Source of the DNA: Coriobacteriia bacterium
GTDB taxonomy: Bacteria > Actinomycetota > Coriobacteriia > Coriobacteriales > Eggerthellaceae
DNA length: 64,000 nucleotides
Direction of reading: 5' to 3'
Assembly: GCA_030536315.1 (NCBI GenBank)
Contig: JAUNQF010000002.1
Coordinates: 20,431-84,430, forward strand
Shown here: positions 43,080 through 52,098 of the stretch, in pieces
Layout of the letters: the number at the start of each line of letters is the position of its first letter
Position numbering within the stretch: the stretch's first letter is position 1
Made by a program: the position numbers and the translations under genes
The notes under the pieces: model-generated
Seen by the model: only the letters and a program-made list of their open reading frames with translations
Database searches by the model: none
Told to the model about the DNA's origin: nothing

Positions 43080-43812
43080 CTTCGGTGTTTAATTTAATTT
43101 CATCAAGATTGACTTTTTCAGTAACTCCGAATGCTCCAGCCAATGCACTTTCAAACATATCTTTAGAATCAAGTTCTGGCTTTTCTTCAGAAGAGCTATC
43201 CCCAACTTCGCTTTCAAACGCTTCCATCTGATCAAGTTGATCAGTTTGAGTTGCGCTCAAACGCTCAAAGATAAACCTCTTGGTTTCTTCATCCGGAGCG
43301 AAGTCTTCGATGTTCGGCAAATCCTTGATAGAGTTAAGGCCGAAGTTTTCAAGAAACTTATTTGTTGTGGCATAAAGGATTGGACTTCCAGCAGTGTCGG
43401 CAACGCCAGCTTCCTTAACAAGACCTTTTTCGATTAGCGAATTGATGGAGCTGTCGCTGTTAACTCCACGGACAGAAGCCACGCCAGCGCGAGTAACAGG
43501 TTGACTATATGCAATGATTGACAAAGTTTCAAGTGCTGCAGCAGATAATTTACGAGGGTCAAGAGACAAAACGTATTTTTCAATTACCTCATGGAATTTT
43601 GGATTAGAAAACAATCGCCAACCGCCAGCAATTTGTTTCAAGATAATACCCTTGTCCTCGACTTCGTAGCGCTTTTGCAAACCCTGGAGAGTTTCTTCAA
43701 CTTCGCTTGCTTCACGCTCGAAAATCTCTGCCAAATGCTTTGTGGTTACAGCATCAGTGCAAACAAACAGCACAGCCTCTAGCGCACTTTCAAAATCTTT
43801 ATCCTCAATCAT
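43072..43812 (-). CDS. scpB: Segregation and condensation protein B
   Basis: 246 residues. Winged-helix subunit of the SMC-ScpAB condensin. The family core is clear: ALEAVLFVCTDAVT, WRLFSNPKFHEVIEKYV, LSAAALETLSIIAYSQPVTRAGVASVRGVNSDSSI and ILYATTNKFLENFGL. An acidic C-terminal tail of ~70 residues is less conserved. It follows scpA by 15 nt. Confidence 0.96.
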   Translation of the reverse strand: MIEDKDFESALEAVLFVCTDAVTTKHLAEIFEREASEVEETLQGLQKRYEVEDKGIILKQIAGGWRLFSNPKFHEVIEKYVLSLDPRKLSAAALETLSIIAYSQPVTRAGVASVRGVNSDSSINSLIEKGLVKEAGVADTAGSPILYATTNKFLENFGLNSIKDLPNIEDFAPDEETKRFIFERLSATQTDQLDQMEAFESEVGDSSSEEKPELDSKDMFESALAGAFGVTEKVNLDEIKLNTEDE

Positions 43813-43827
43813 TATCTCACCTGCCTG

Positions 43828-44610
43828 TTAATCCAGCTCATCGGTTTCGATGTTCTCTAAATCAAGCGCACCTGAGCCTTCAATATATTTAATTTCAATA
43901 TCGCTTTTGTGCTCAGTTTGCTTAATATCAATATAATTATGTTTGTAAAGTTCAAGCATTGCCAAAAAGTTAACAACAATAATTTGCGGCGTTGCCGAAG
44001 CATCAATCAAATCCGAAAACTTCATCTGCTTTTTGTTGTAAATTCTCGTATAAATTGTCTTGACATAAGTGACGACCGGGATTGGCTTCGCCGCAATATG
44101 CGCTGCATCAAGCAAAAATTCATCACGACGCGCAAACAAGCCCGCTGCCAATTGAGTAAGTTGAACAAGCTCAACATTTTCCAAATAATTTGGCATCAAA
44201 TTTAAATATTGAGGGTCCCAACCAGCCAAGCGAGGAAAATGCATGCATTGCTCGTCCTCTAATTTTTGAAGAGCGTCGGATACATCTTTGTATTGTTTAT
44301 AAGCAATAAGCCTTGCAACCAATGTGTCGCGAGCTTCGGATGGCGTCATTTCTTCGAATTCTTCGTCGAGCTCATCTGGCTCAAGCTTGAGCAACATATC
44401 AGTTTTAATTTTGAGAAGCGTTGCCGCAACAAGCATGAAGTCACTTGCAACATCCAAGTCAACTTGCTGCATATGCGCAACTTGCTCTAAGTATTGATCG
44501 ATAATGCTTGTGATAGAAATTGAACCAATGTCAAGCTTTTTATCGCTGACCAGCTGTAACAAAAGGTCGAACGGACCTTCGAAGTTTTCTATTTTTACCT
44601 TATACGCCAT
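43828..44610 (-). CDS. scpA: Segregation and condensation protein A
   Basis: 260 residues, the kleisin of SMC-ScpAB. The N-terminus is the family hallmark VKIENFEGPFDLLLQLVSDKKLDI, followed by the helical region DVASDFMLVAATLLKIKTDMLL. The C-terminal winged helix has VVNFLAMLELYKHNYIDIKQ. Its ATG overlaps the M50 peptidase stop by one base. Confidence 0.96.
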   Translation of the reverse strand: MAYKVKIENFEGPFDLLLQLVSDKKLDIGSISITSIIDQYLEQVAHMQQVDLDVASDFMLVAATLLKIKTDMLLKLEPDELDEEFEEMTPSEARDTLVARLIAYKQYKDVSDALQKLEDEQCMHFPRLAGWDPQYLNLMPNYLENVELVQLTQLAAGLFARRDEFLLDAAHIAAKPIPVVTYVKTIYTRIYNKKQMKFSDLIDASATPQIIVVNFLAMLELYKHNYIDIKQTEHKSDIEIKYIEGSGALDLENIETDELD

Positions 44611-45296
44611 TATGGAAGAATTAAGTTAGCGATGCTCCCCGCCGTCGCATTTAGGTATAACGAAATTGGATTTACGTGCAAAATATAAGGGACGACAATT
44701 ATCAAAATCAAAAAGATTGGCATTGCATAACGCTCAATCATGTAATACTTTGGAAGCCAACGAATTGGAATTAAAATTGCGATGATGCTTGAGCCGTCGA
44801 GCGGCGGAATTGGAAGCAAATTGAAGAACATCAAGAACAAATTAATCATCACAAATTGATTCAAGAAAAATACATAAAACATTTGAAATGCGATATTGTC
44901 TTGCACCGCTTGCGGAACAAACAAAGTAATAAGCCAGCAAATTCCTGCAGCTATTAATGCCATAAAAAGGTTCGCCAGAGGGCCAGCCAAGCCAACAATT
45001 AAATCTCCTTTGCGAGGATCTTTAAAAAACGAAGGATTGTAAGGAACCGGCTTCGCGTAACCAATAACTGGCATCCTAAAAAACATCAAGAACAATGGCA
45101 AAACTACTGTGCCAAAAATATCAATGTGATGTAGCGGATTTAGCGATAGCCTACCCGCTGCTTTCGCTGTTGGATCGCCCAGCTTATAAGCAGCATAACC
45201 ATGCGCAACTTCGTGCAAAACTAAAGCTGGAATAAAGCATAAAACACTACAAATAACGTAGATTAAATATTCTGTGTTAAAAATTGGTAAACTCAT
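44610..45296 (-). CDS. M50-family site-2-protease-like membrane metallopeptidase
   Basis: 228 residues, about five membrane helices. Zinc motif LVLHEVAHGYAAYKLGDPTAK (HExxH), and the third ligand in NLLPIPPLDGSSI. This short form without a PDZ domain is the type usually found beside scpA in Gram-positive bacteria. First gene of the ScpA...IspH operon; the 105-nt palindrome lies just upstream. Confidence 0.93.
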   Translation of the reverse strand: MSLPIFNTEYLIYVICSVLCFIPALVLHEVAHGYAAYKLGDPTAKAAGRLSLNPLHHIDIFGTVVLPLFLMFFRMPVIGYAKPVPYNPSFFKDPRKGDLIVGLAGPLANLFMALIAAGICWLITLFVPQAVQDNIAFQMFYVFFLNQFVMINLFLMFFNLLPIPPLDGSSIIAILIPIRWLPKYYMIERYAMPIFLILIIVVPYILHVNPISLYLNATAGSIANLILP

Positions 45297-45325
45297 TTAT
45301 AAACCCTTTAATTATTAATTGCTTT

Positions 45326-45430
45326 GCGAGAAGTAATTATTTTTTAATTATTTTGCTTGCCTTTTTAACGACGCGTACTGTGTACGCGAGTTAAAAAACA
45401 AAAGTAAAAGAATAAAAAATAATACTTCGC
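45326..45430. repeat. 105-nt imperfect palindrome, copy 1 (hairpin element)
   Basis: Two arms of ~50 nt starting GCGAGAAG and ending CTTCGC fold back on a TGT loop at about 45379-45381. The inner stem is CGCGTAC/GTACGCG, flanked by TTTTTAAC and GTTAAAAA, with small bulges. Copy 2 (50117-50221) has the same length, core and bulges but different outer arms that still pair. T runs precede and A runs follow the stem in either reading, which is opposite to a terminator. It lies downstream of tRNA-Ser (minus) and upstream of the M50 gene. Confidence 0.8.
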
Positions 45431-45444
45431 AGCCAAAATTTTCA

Positions 45445-45466
45445 TCGCTTATCGTTAGATAAGCGA
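45445..45466. repeat. Small perfect hairpin between tRNA-Ser and copy 1
   Basis: TCGCTTATC-GTTA-GATAAGCGA, a 9-bp perfect stem with a 4-nt loop, 5 nt from the tRNA 3' end. The flanking T run is on the wrong side for an intrinsic terminator of the tRNA; it could be a processing or weak stop signal. Confidence 0.5.
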
Positions 45467-45471
45467 AAAAA

Positions 45472-45562
45472 TGGCGGAGAGCCGGGGATTCGAACCCCGG
45501 ATACCCTTGTGGGGTACACTCGCTTAGCAGGCGAGCACCATCGGCCTCTCGGTCAGCTCTCC
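45472..45562 (-). tRNA. tRNA-Ser (GCU anticodon)
   Basis: 91 nt including the encoded 3' CCA. Acceptor GGAGAGC/GCTCTCC, D arm TGACCGAGAGGCC, anticodon loop CTGCTAA (anticodon GCT) on a CTCGC/GCGAG stem. A long variable arm as expected for Ser (GTACCCCACAAGGGTAT), and T arm CCGGGGTTCGAATCCCCGG. It reads AGC/AGU. Confidence 0.97.
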
Positions 45563-45566
45563 ACAA

Positions 45567-45584
45567 TTGCAAGCCCGTATAATA
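45567..45584 (-). promoter_or_regulatory. Stable-RNA promoter of tRNA-Ser
   Basis: On the minus strand: GC-TATTAT (45579-45584), 4 nt, then GCTTGCAA ending 4 nt before the tRNA. The same module with identical spacing precedes tmRNA and tRNA-Asn. Confidence 0.6.
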
Positions 45585-45595
45585 GCATATTACAA

Positions 45596-45601
45596 TATAA
45601 T
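45596..45601 (+). promoter_or_regulatory. -10 box for a probable leaderless transcript (GCS2/ATP-grasp fusion)
   Basis: TATAAT, then 6 nt (acaagt), then ATG 45608. No ribosome site. Transcription would begin at or next to the start codon. Confidence 0.5.
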
Positions 45602-45607
45602 ACAAGT

Positions 45608-48211
45608 ATGCAATTATCTGAATACATAAAAAATGGTGAAACTCCTGAGCAGTTTTTGGGAGCGGAAATTGAGCACTTTATTTTAGATGAAAATAATAAA
45701 TCCGTTTTTTATTCCTACGAAGACACAAAGCCTGGTGTTCAAGATATTATCGAAGAATTGTCACCCAAATATGATGAAAAAATATATGAAAACTTCAATG
45801 GGAAGAAATATTTGATTGGACTTCGCAGAGATGATTGCGATATAACGATTGAGCCTGGTGCGCAATTTGAAATTTCTATCAAAAAGTGCAAAACTGTCCA
45901 AGAAATTGAAAACATTTATAATAAATTTCTGGACGAAGTAAAAGTTGTTCTTGACAAGCATAAATACCACTTAGCTCACATTGGTTACAGGCCTGATTGT
46001 TGCGCTTTGGAAGTTCCAATTATTCCAAAAATGAGATACATTTGTATGGATGCTAATTTTAAAAATGTTGGAACTCAAGGTTTTTGTATGATGCGATGTT
46101 CTGCTGCAACTCAACTCACAATTGATTATTCAAGCGGAGAAGATTGCAAGAAAAAGATGAAAGTTGCAACAGTCATAAGTCCTTTAATTTATTTTTTGCT
46201 TGATAACTCACCTATTTTTGAGAGGCGCAAAGTTAGAAGCGAAGGTTTATGCCCAAGTGGCATCCCTGTTGCAAAACGTATGGCAAGATGGCAAATATGA
46301 AACAATGCCGACGCCGACAGATGCACTTCGGTGCATGAAATTTTCGATGATGATTTCTCATATGAAAAATACGCGAATGTTATAAAAGCTTTGCCTGAAG
46401 TTTACATGCCAAAAAACTTCGAAAATGACGAAGAGAAAATTAAGCACGAGCTTTCAATGTGCTTCTATGACGTTAGACTTAAAAACAAGATTGAAATTCG
46501 GCCTGCGGATAGCATGCCAAAAGATTTCACAATGGCATATATCGAATTGCTTCAAAACATCTTTTATAATTCAGAGGCCTTGGACAAACTTTGAGACAAA
46601 TATAAAAATTTAACTTTTGAAGATTATAAAAATGCGGGCAAGGAACTTCAAGAAAAAGGCTGAGACGCAAATGTTTATGGACAAAATGTTTATGATGCTT
46701 GGGTTGAATTATTAGATTTTGCAAAATTAAAGCCGTGCAATTACTCAATGCCGATTGAAAAGTTAGTAGAGAAAAAAAGTTGTCTTCTTGATGGCATAAA
46801 AAATGATTACACAGAAATTGAAGGGGCATTTTCTCCGGTTAGCAAAACTGAAACCTGAACTCAAATTCAAGCAAATGCATTTAAAGATTACAATCAAGAT
46901 TTAAAAGATCATCTTAAATTTAGAGAAGATTCAAAAGTTTCATACGAAGGCAAGGTTTCATGCACGGGTTACTTCGCTAAATTCTTTGATATAAATAACC
47001 AAGTTCAATTTAAATTACTAACGCAAAAGACATGCAATATTCTTAAAAAAATATATGATGAATACTACAAAAACCCCCAGTTCAAATCCCTTTTTGAATG
47101 GGATGAATATTCATCGAAGCTTATAAACTTCAAACCAAAATACTCGGCAGACTTTCCTATGGCAAGATTTGATATTTTCTTTAACGATGCAATTGGACAA
47201 TTCGAATTTTGCGAACTCAATACAGGAGGAAGCGCTGCAATGAATAAGGTAACTGGAACTTGCGAAGAAATTAAAAACACTTTGCCATATAAAAAAGTTA
47301 TCGGGGAAACCAAGAGCAAAATCAATTTCAATAGTGCTGATGTCTACACTCCTTGAGTAAAGGAATTTGAAAAGATCTATCTTGAATGGGCAAAAAACAC
47401 CAAACACGAAAGCAAGAAATTAAACGTTGCAATTGTTGACTTGTTGGACAACTGTCAAATTGAAGACTTCCCTCCGTTTAAAGAGACATTTATTCAAAAT
47501 GGAATGAATTGCGAAATTTGCGACTTGCGGGACCTTCGCTTCGATGGTAAAAACTTGACAAACAAAGACGGCTATAAAATTGATGCTGTTTATAAGCGAA
47601 TTACGCTAGATGATTTAATTCCATTTAAAGAAGCGCAAGGCGCGCAAGCCTTTGTTGAGGCTGTCTTCAATGACAAAGTGTGCCCTATTGATTGGTTTAA
47701 TAGTCAAATTGTTCACGACAAACAACTATTTGCAATTCTTCATGAGCCAGAAACTCAAAAATTGCTAGATGAGTCTGAGAAAGATTTTGTGAAATTGCAC
47801 GTTCCTGAAACACACATATTAAGTGAAAACACAATAGATATATCAAAATTTATTGACAACAAGAACGATTATTTAATTAAGCCTATAAATTCACGAGACG
47901 CCAAAAATGTTTTTATTGGCAAAGAAATGAATGAAAAAGATTGAGAAGCAACACTTAATAAATGCATGGAAACTGGTGGCTTCATTATTCAGAAATTTGC
48001 AACAATGCAAACAAGCGCAAATATTTGTGTTGATATCTATAATAAAAATGATACCTTGACCAGCGGTATTCAACAATGCTGTAATATGGAAGGTCTATAC
48101 TGCTATAATTCACATTTTAGTGGAACGTATTTACGCCAAAGACGGCTAGATAAAGACGCCTCGGATTTTGACATGGCAGTTCCAGTTTTTTATGAAGAGT
48201 ACAAAAACTAA
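45608..48211 (+). CDS. Fusion: GCS2-type glutamate-cysteine ligase + glutathionylspermidine-synthase-like ATP-grasp
   Basis: 867 residues. Residues ~1-400 resemble the GCS2/EgtA gamma-glutamyl ligase family: FLGAEIEHFILDENN, CDITIEPGAQFEISIKKCK, CMMRCSAATQLTIDYSS and a KNKIEIRPADSMP block. Residues ~430-867 resemble the glutathionylspermidine-synthase ATP-grasp fold: ARFDIFFNDAIGQFEFCELNTGGS, then DAVYKRITLDDL, DYLIKPINSRDAKNVFIG and FIIQKFATMQTS. Six Trp are TGA and five TGG. Classical GshF fuses different ligase families, so this is another architecture. The product is unknown: a gamma-Glu-Cys amide or a peptide conjugate are options. A TATAAT 6 nt before the ATG suggests a leaderless mRNA. 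Confidence 0.8.
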
Positions 48212-50075
48212 CATAAGCAAAAAGATTGTTTCAATATTTATCTGTATTGCACTCGCGTTGAGCTTTTGCTTCGCTTCGCCGCGTAAAGCATTTGCAACAT
48301 CGACCGCAGAAACACTTTCTTGGAAATCTGAAATTAACGCTTCGATTGGAACGGATGGAGCAATTTCGGTAAGTGAACAAAAAATTATCGACATCACTCC
48401 TTTCATAAATAAAGCAAAATCATATAAGGTTGGCACTAACGAAGCTCCAAACACTGCACCTCTATTGCACCCATTAGTTTGAGGCTATAGATTTTTGCCA
48501 GAAGAAAGCGACATCACTTTAAGCGATGCAAGAATTGCAATTTTGTCCGACACAGATACCGTCATTGGAGCGTGAAGAGGTTTTGAAAACGCAACTTTTC
48601 TTTCAAAGTGAAAAGGCGAAGACAGCCCAACAGCCCCAACTTTCACTTACAGCGAAGCTGACAAAAAAATGTATTTATACACCGAACTTGTAAACTCGAG
48701 CCAATTGAGCTCTCAACAATGTTTTGAAATAATGCAAGCTATGACAGGAACCGCGGACATTAATTTGTGGGCATCAACAAAAGCAATCATAAACTTAAAC
48801 TACACAATTGAGCGAGCCGCAACCATTTATAAAGACGTTGCAGATTTTCAATGAGAATATTGCCCAGAAACATGAATGATGGATTCTTATGATGTTAGCT
48901 TAAATGTGACTGTTCCTGTAGGAAAAGGAAGCATTGCTAACCCACTTGGAAAAGTTTCAAGTATAGAAACTAATTCAGAAAGCACAACAGAGCGAAACAT
49001 TTACGCATGAGGCCACGGATCAAGCTCTGGCGTTGTTGACTTAAACCCCAATGGATTGGTCTCTCTTAAAAGCGAGGTTGTTCCAGGCAATTCGGCAGCA
49101 GAAATTCGAATTGTATTCCCAACAGCATGGCTTACCAACCTTGATGTGGGAAGTGATATTTCACAACAAAACCAAGCGAAGCTAACAACAATTCTAAAAG
49201 AAGAATCGGTTTGACGCGATTACAGAACCGATGCTGTAAACAAATTGATACTTCCAATAGCCTTTACCGCTTTTTGCATTTTAGTTCTTGTTGCTTGCTT
49301 AATAATTTTGGTTATTTACAGACGAAGATTTTTAACCGGTGCATTATCTCAACAAAAATTAAAAGAGATGCACCCTTGCCTACTTGTTCGTCTTAAAAAT
49401 TGAAACCATGAATTTGCTCATGACTTAGTTGTGAGCCTTTTGTCTCTCAACGAAAAGAAACGCATTCGCATTAAAAGGATGGCTTCTGGTGACTTCGAAA
49501 TTCGTCTTAAAAACCCAGCATGAGCCAAAGATGCTTATACAGCAAAAAATATCAACATAATTGACAAGCGCACAATTAATTTCCTCTTTGGTGAAATTGC
49601 ATGCGGCAATCCGTTGCTTCGTCTTTCTGATATTCAAAATTATGCGCGTGCAAGATCTTATGATTTCATGTCAAGTTACCTTGCGTGGCATTCGCTTCTA
49701 ACTGACGAAGTAAATGAATTTGCCAACTTTAAATCTATTTATGATAAAACGCGTCATATATTGTTTGGGATTTCAATAGCTCTTGGATTAATTTCTATTG
49801 CTTTGGGAATTGTATTCTTAGAAATTATTACACCTATCATTGGAATTATCATAGCGATTGTTATTGGATACATAGGAAACAGCTTAAGAAATAAAGTCTA
49901 CTTTAAAGACTCTAAAGGTAAGAAGATTGATGCGCAGGATCTTAACATCGGCCTTGCCGAATACACTGAAACCATCGACAAATTCCGCATCGCAGCAATC
50001 AAAACAATTCGCCAATCTGTTCTTGACGCGCAAGACATCATCAGCAAATGAAACCTCATTAACATTAGTGAATAA
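48192..50075 (+). CDS. DUF2207-like exported membrane protein
   Basis: 627 residues. The signal peptide (~10-35) ends near KAFATSTA. A ~320-residue extracellular beta domain opens with LSWKSEINASIGTDGAISVSEQKIIDI, the style of DUF2207 proteins. A membrane helix follows (~355-380, IAFTAFCILVLVACLIILVIYRR). Then comes a cytoplasmic helical part containing LKNWNHEFAHDLVVSLLSLNEKKRIRI, and two more helices (HILFGISIALGLISIALGIV; ITPIIGIIIAIVIG). Ten of fourteen Trp codons are TGA. The start at ATG 48192 lies inside the end of the upstream gene (20 nt overlap). Function unknown. Confidence 0.78.
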
Positions 50076-50116
50076 TATATTTTTTATATTATTTAATTAA
50101 GTAACTGGAAATGACA

Positions 50117-50221
50117 GCGAGAAATAATTATATCCTTCAGATTTGCCCGCCTTTTTGACGACGCGTACTGTGTACGCGAGTCAAAAAACAAGGGTAAATA
50201 TGATGGATAGAATTATTTCGC
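50117..50221. repeat. 105-nt imperfect palindrome, copy 2 (hairpin element)
   Basis: Same length, loop (TGT, about 50170-50172), inner stem and bulge positions as copy 1. The central 40 bases differ from copy 1 at two positions only, an A:T pair changed to G:C. In the outer arms copy 2 has ATCC/TCA/ATTT/CCC blocks where copy 1 has T-rich blocks, and the facing arm carries the matching changes. It lies 43 nt downstream of the tmRNA 3' end, in the same orientation relative to the RNA gene as copy 1. Confidence 0.8.
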
Positions 50222-50264
50222 AGCGAAAGCTAAATGCGAAGGCCGTCAGGCCAAGCATGCTAGA

Positions 50265-50628
50265 TGGTGGAGGCGCGGAGAATCGAACTCCGGTCCATAC
50301 TACATACCTGAAACTCCTCTACAAGCTTAGTCAACAATTAATACGAGTGCAAAAACGTGGCTGACACACAAATTGCACAAGTGCGGGTTTAGTCTTAAGC
50401 GCTTGTATACCAGCTACACCAAACGCAGCATCCTTCTAAAAATGATACCTGGGCTGCTCTAGAAGGAGTCAAGCAGCGAGGCAGGCAGACTTATGTTTAT
50501 GCTGCCATGGCCAAACGGCCAGAGTTAGATTTGTCAATTAATTTTGACATACCTGTTATTTAACGTGGATCAGGAGACCACGACCTGCAGAGCAACAGTC
50601 ACGTAACATGTCGAAACCGGTCGCCCCC
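50265..50628 (-). ncRNA. ssrA: tmRNA (transfer-messenger RNA)
   Basis: 364 nt with encoded CCA. The 5' end GGGGGCGACCGGTTTCGACA is diagnostic and pairs with 3' CGCCTCC; the T arm is GGAGTTCGATTCTCC. The tag frame ends ...SNSGRLAMAA before TAA (stop at 50497-50499), a normal degron end. The exact resume codon is not certain; the open frame reaches back to about 50547 (SKLIDKS...). It acts with SmpB to rescue stalled ribosomes. Confidence 0.95.
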
Positions 50629-50640
50629 ATCTTTTCAAAG

Positions 50641-50657
50641 TGCAAGCGTGCATAATA
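50641..50657 (-). promoter_or_regulatory. Stable-RNA promoter of tmRNA
   Basis: Minus strand: GC-TATTAT (50652-50657), 4 nt, GCTTGCA (50641-50647), then 12 nt to the mature 5' end. Matches the tRNA-Ser and tRNA-Asn modules in sequence and spacing. Confidence 0.6.
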
Positions 50658-50669
50658 GCGCAAATTTGT

Positions 50670-50697
50670 TATAATTGCAAGCACCAATTAAAAGGAG
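50670..50697 (+). promoter_or_regulatory. -10 box and ribosome site of the cyclophilin gene
   Basis: TATAAT (50670-50675) followed by AGGAG (50693-50697), 5 nt before ATG 50703. Divergent from the tmRNA promoter about 12 nt away. Confidence 0.5.
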
Positions 50698-50702
50698 ATA
50701 AC

Positions 50703-51356
50703 ATGGAAAACACATTTAAAAAATCACTTACTGTAATCGGTGCTGTAATTGTTTCGGCTCTTCTTGCAATTACAATTTGTGGTTGTGCAAAAAAGAGTGA
50801 CTCAAAAACAAGTTCTTCTTCAGATGCGAAATATAGTGCTGATAATTTCAAGCAAACAGATGCCGTTGAAATTCAAGTTGCTAATTATGGAACTATTAAA
50901 GTTGGCCTTGACGCAAATGCTGCTCCTATCACAGTAGCCAATTTTAAACAACTTGTTAGTGACGGATTCTACAATGGCTTAACCTTCCATAGAATCATTT
51001 CTGGTTTTATGATGCAAGGTGGAGACCCTAAAGGTGATGGAACTGGCGGTTCTGAAAAAACTATCAAAGGTGAATTTACCGAAAATGGCGTTAACAACTT
51101 ATTAGCTCACACTCGTGGAGCTATTTCAATGGCGCGCTCTTCTGCGAATGATAGTGCAAGCTCTCAATTTTTTATTGTTCATCAAACTTCAAGCAACAAT
51201 TCAAAATCGCTTGATGGAAAATATTGTTGCTTTGGTTATGTTTTAGAAGGCATGGAAGTTGTTGACAAAATTATTGCAGATGCTAAACCAACAGACAGCA
51301 ATGGAACTATTCCAGCGGCTTCGCAACCAAAGATTACATCTATTAAGCTTCTTTAA
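50703..51356 (+). CDS. Cyclophilin-type peptidyl-prolyl isomerase lipoprotein
   Basis: 217 residues. Signal peptide with lipobox ITICGC (Cys ~28), a Ser-rich linker, then the cyclophilin fold: GLTFHRIISGFMMQGGDPKGDGTGG (catalytic Arg in FHRI, Gln in MQGGD), SQFFIVH and FGYVLEGMEVVDKI. A surface-tethered foldase for exported proteins. Its end overlaps the end of the convergent tlyA by 14 nt. Confidence 0.95.
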   Translation: MENTFKKSLTVIGAVIVSALLAITICGCAKKSDSKTSSSSDAKYSADNFKQTDAVEIQVANYGTIKVGLDANAAPITVANFKQLVSDGFYNGLTFHRIISGFMMQGGDPKGDGTGGSEKTIKGEFTENGVNNLLAHTRGAISMARSSANDSASSQFFIVHQTSSNNSKSLDGKYCCFGYVLEGMEVVDKIIADAKPTDSNGTIPAASQPKITSIKLL

Positions 51357-52098
51357 TAGTGTAGATTAAATATTCGATGTTACCGGCAGGGCCTCGCAAG
51401 GGGCTCTGCTTTATTTTTGGATTAGAAAAACCAACATTCTTATAAGCTTCAACAACTTCATCAATCGTGCGTTGGCGGACAGCTTCGTCTTCTACAACAC
51501 CGTTAACAGTTTCGCCACGTCTGCATTCAAATTGAGGCTTAATAAGACCGACGAAGCCACTTCCCGCTTTGCACATGGAAGCAACAACTTCGGCAATTGA
51601 AGCGAGGCTTATAAAACTCACGTCTGTCACTACTAAATCAAATGGAGCTCCTAAAGTTTTTGGATCAGCTTCCTTAATGTTTAAGCGCTCAAAAGCTTTA
51701 ACCCTATCATCTTGACGAAGACGCCATGCAAGTTGCCCATAATTTACATCGACACAAGCAACATCAGCGGCTCCAGCTTGCAACAAACAATCTGTAAACC
51801 CACCTGTAGATGAACCAATATCTAAGCAATGCTTGCCAGAAACATCAATATTAAATTCATCAATTGCGCCTTGAAGTTTATGACCTCCGCGAGAGACGAA
51901 TTGCTTTTGATTCTTGATAAAAATTTCGGCTTTCGCAACATCTTGATCATCAAGCTCAATCATAATAGCGGCACTGTCAACATAAGTTGTGTCTACCCTA
52001 ACCTCGTGAGCAATCACAGCGCGCTTAACATCTTCGGCGTTTTCAAACGTTCCGCTGTCAACTAAATATTGATCGAGTCTTTTTTTATTTTTTGACAT
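51343..52098 (-). CDS. tlyA: TlyA family rRNA (cytidine-2'-O)-methyltransferase
   Basis: 251 residues. N-terminal S4-like domain (KKRLDQYLVDSGTFENAEDVKRAV), then a FtsJ-type methyltransferase: HCLDIGSSTGGFTDCLLQAGA (SAM site), VDVNYGQLAW, DLVVTDVSFISL and GLIKPQFE. The family methylates 16S C1409 and/or 23S C1920. Its start overlaps the end of rsmI by 14 nt. No TGA codons. Confidence 0.95.
   Translation of the reverse strand: MSKNKKRLDQYLVDSGTFENAEDVKRAVIAHEVRVDTTYVDSAAIMIELDDQDVAKAEIFIKNQKQFVSRGGHKLQGAIDEFNIDVSGKHCLDIGSSTGGFTDCLLQAGAADVACVDVNYGQLAWRLRQDDRVKAFERLNIKEADPKTLGAPFDLVVTDVSFISLASIAEVVASMCKAGSGFVGLIKPQFECRRGETVNGVVEDEAVRQRTIDEVVEAYKNVGFSNPKIKQSPLRGPAGNIEYLIYTIKEA

Noticed and set aside
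45362..45402. Core of the palindrome as a bidirectional intrinsic terminator
   Set aside because: A terminator needs A run, stem, T run on each strand; here the T run comes before the stem and the A run after it on both strands.
45348..45605. 85-codon open frame crossing tRNA-Ser on the minus strand
   Set aside because: It overlaps the tRNA completely and resembles no protein; chance frame.
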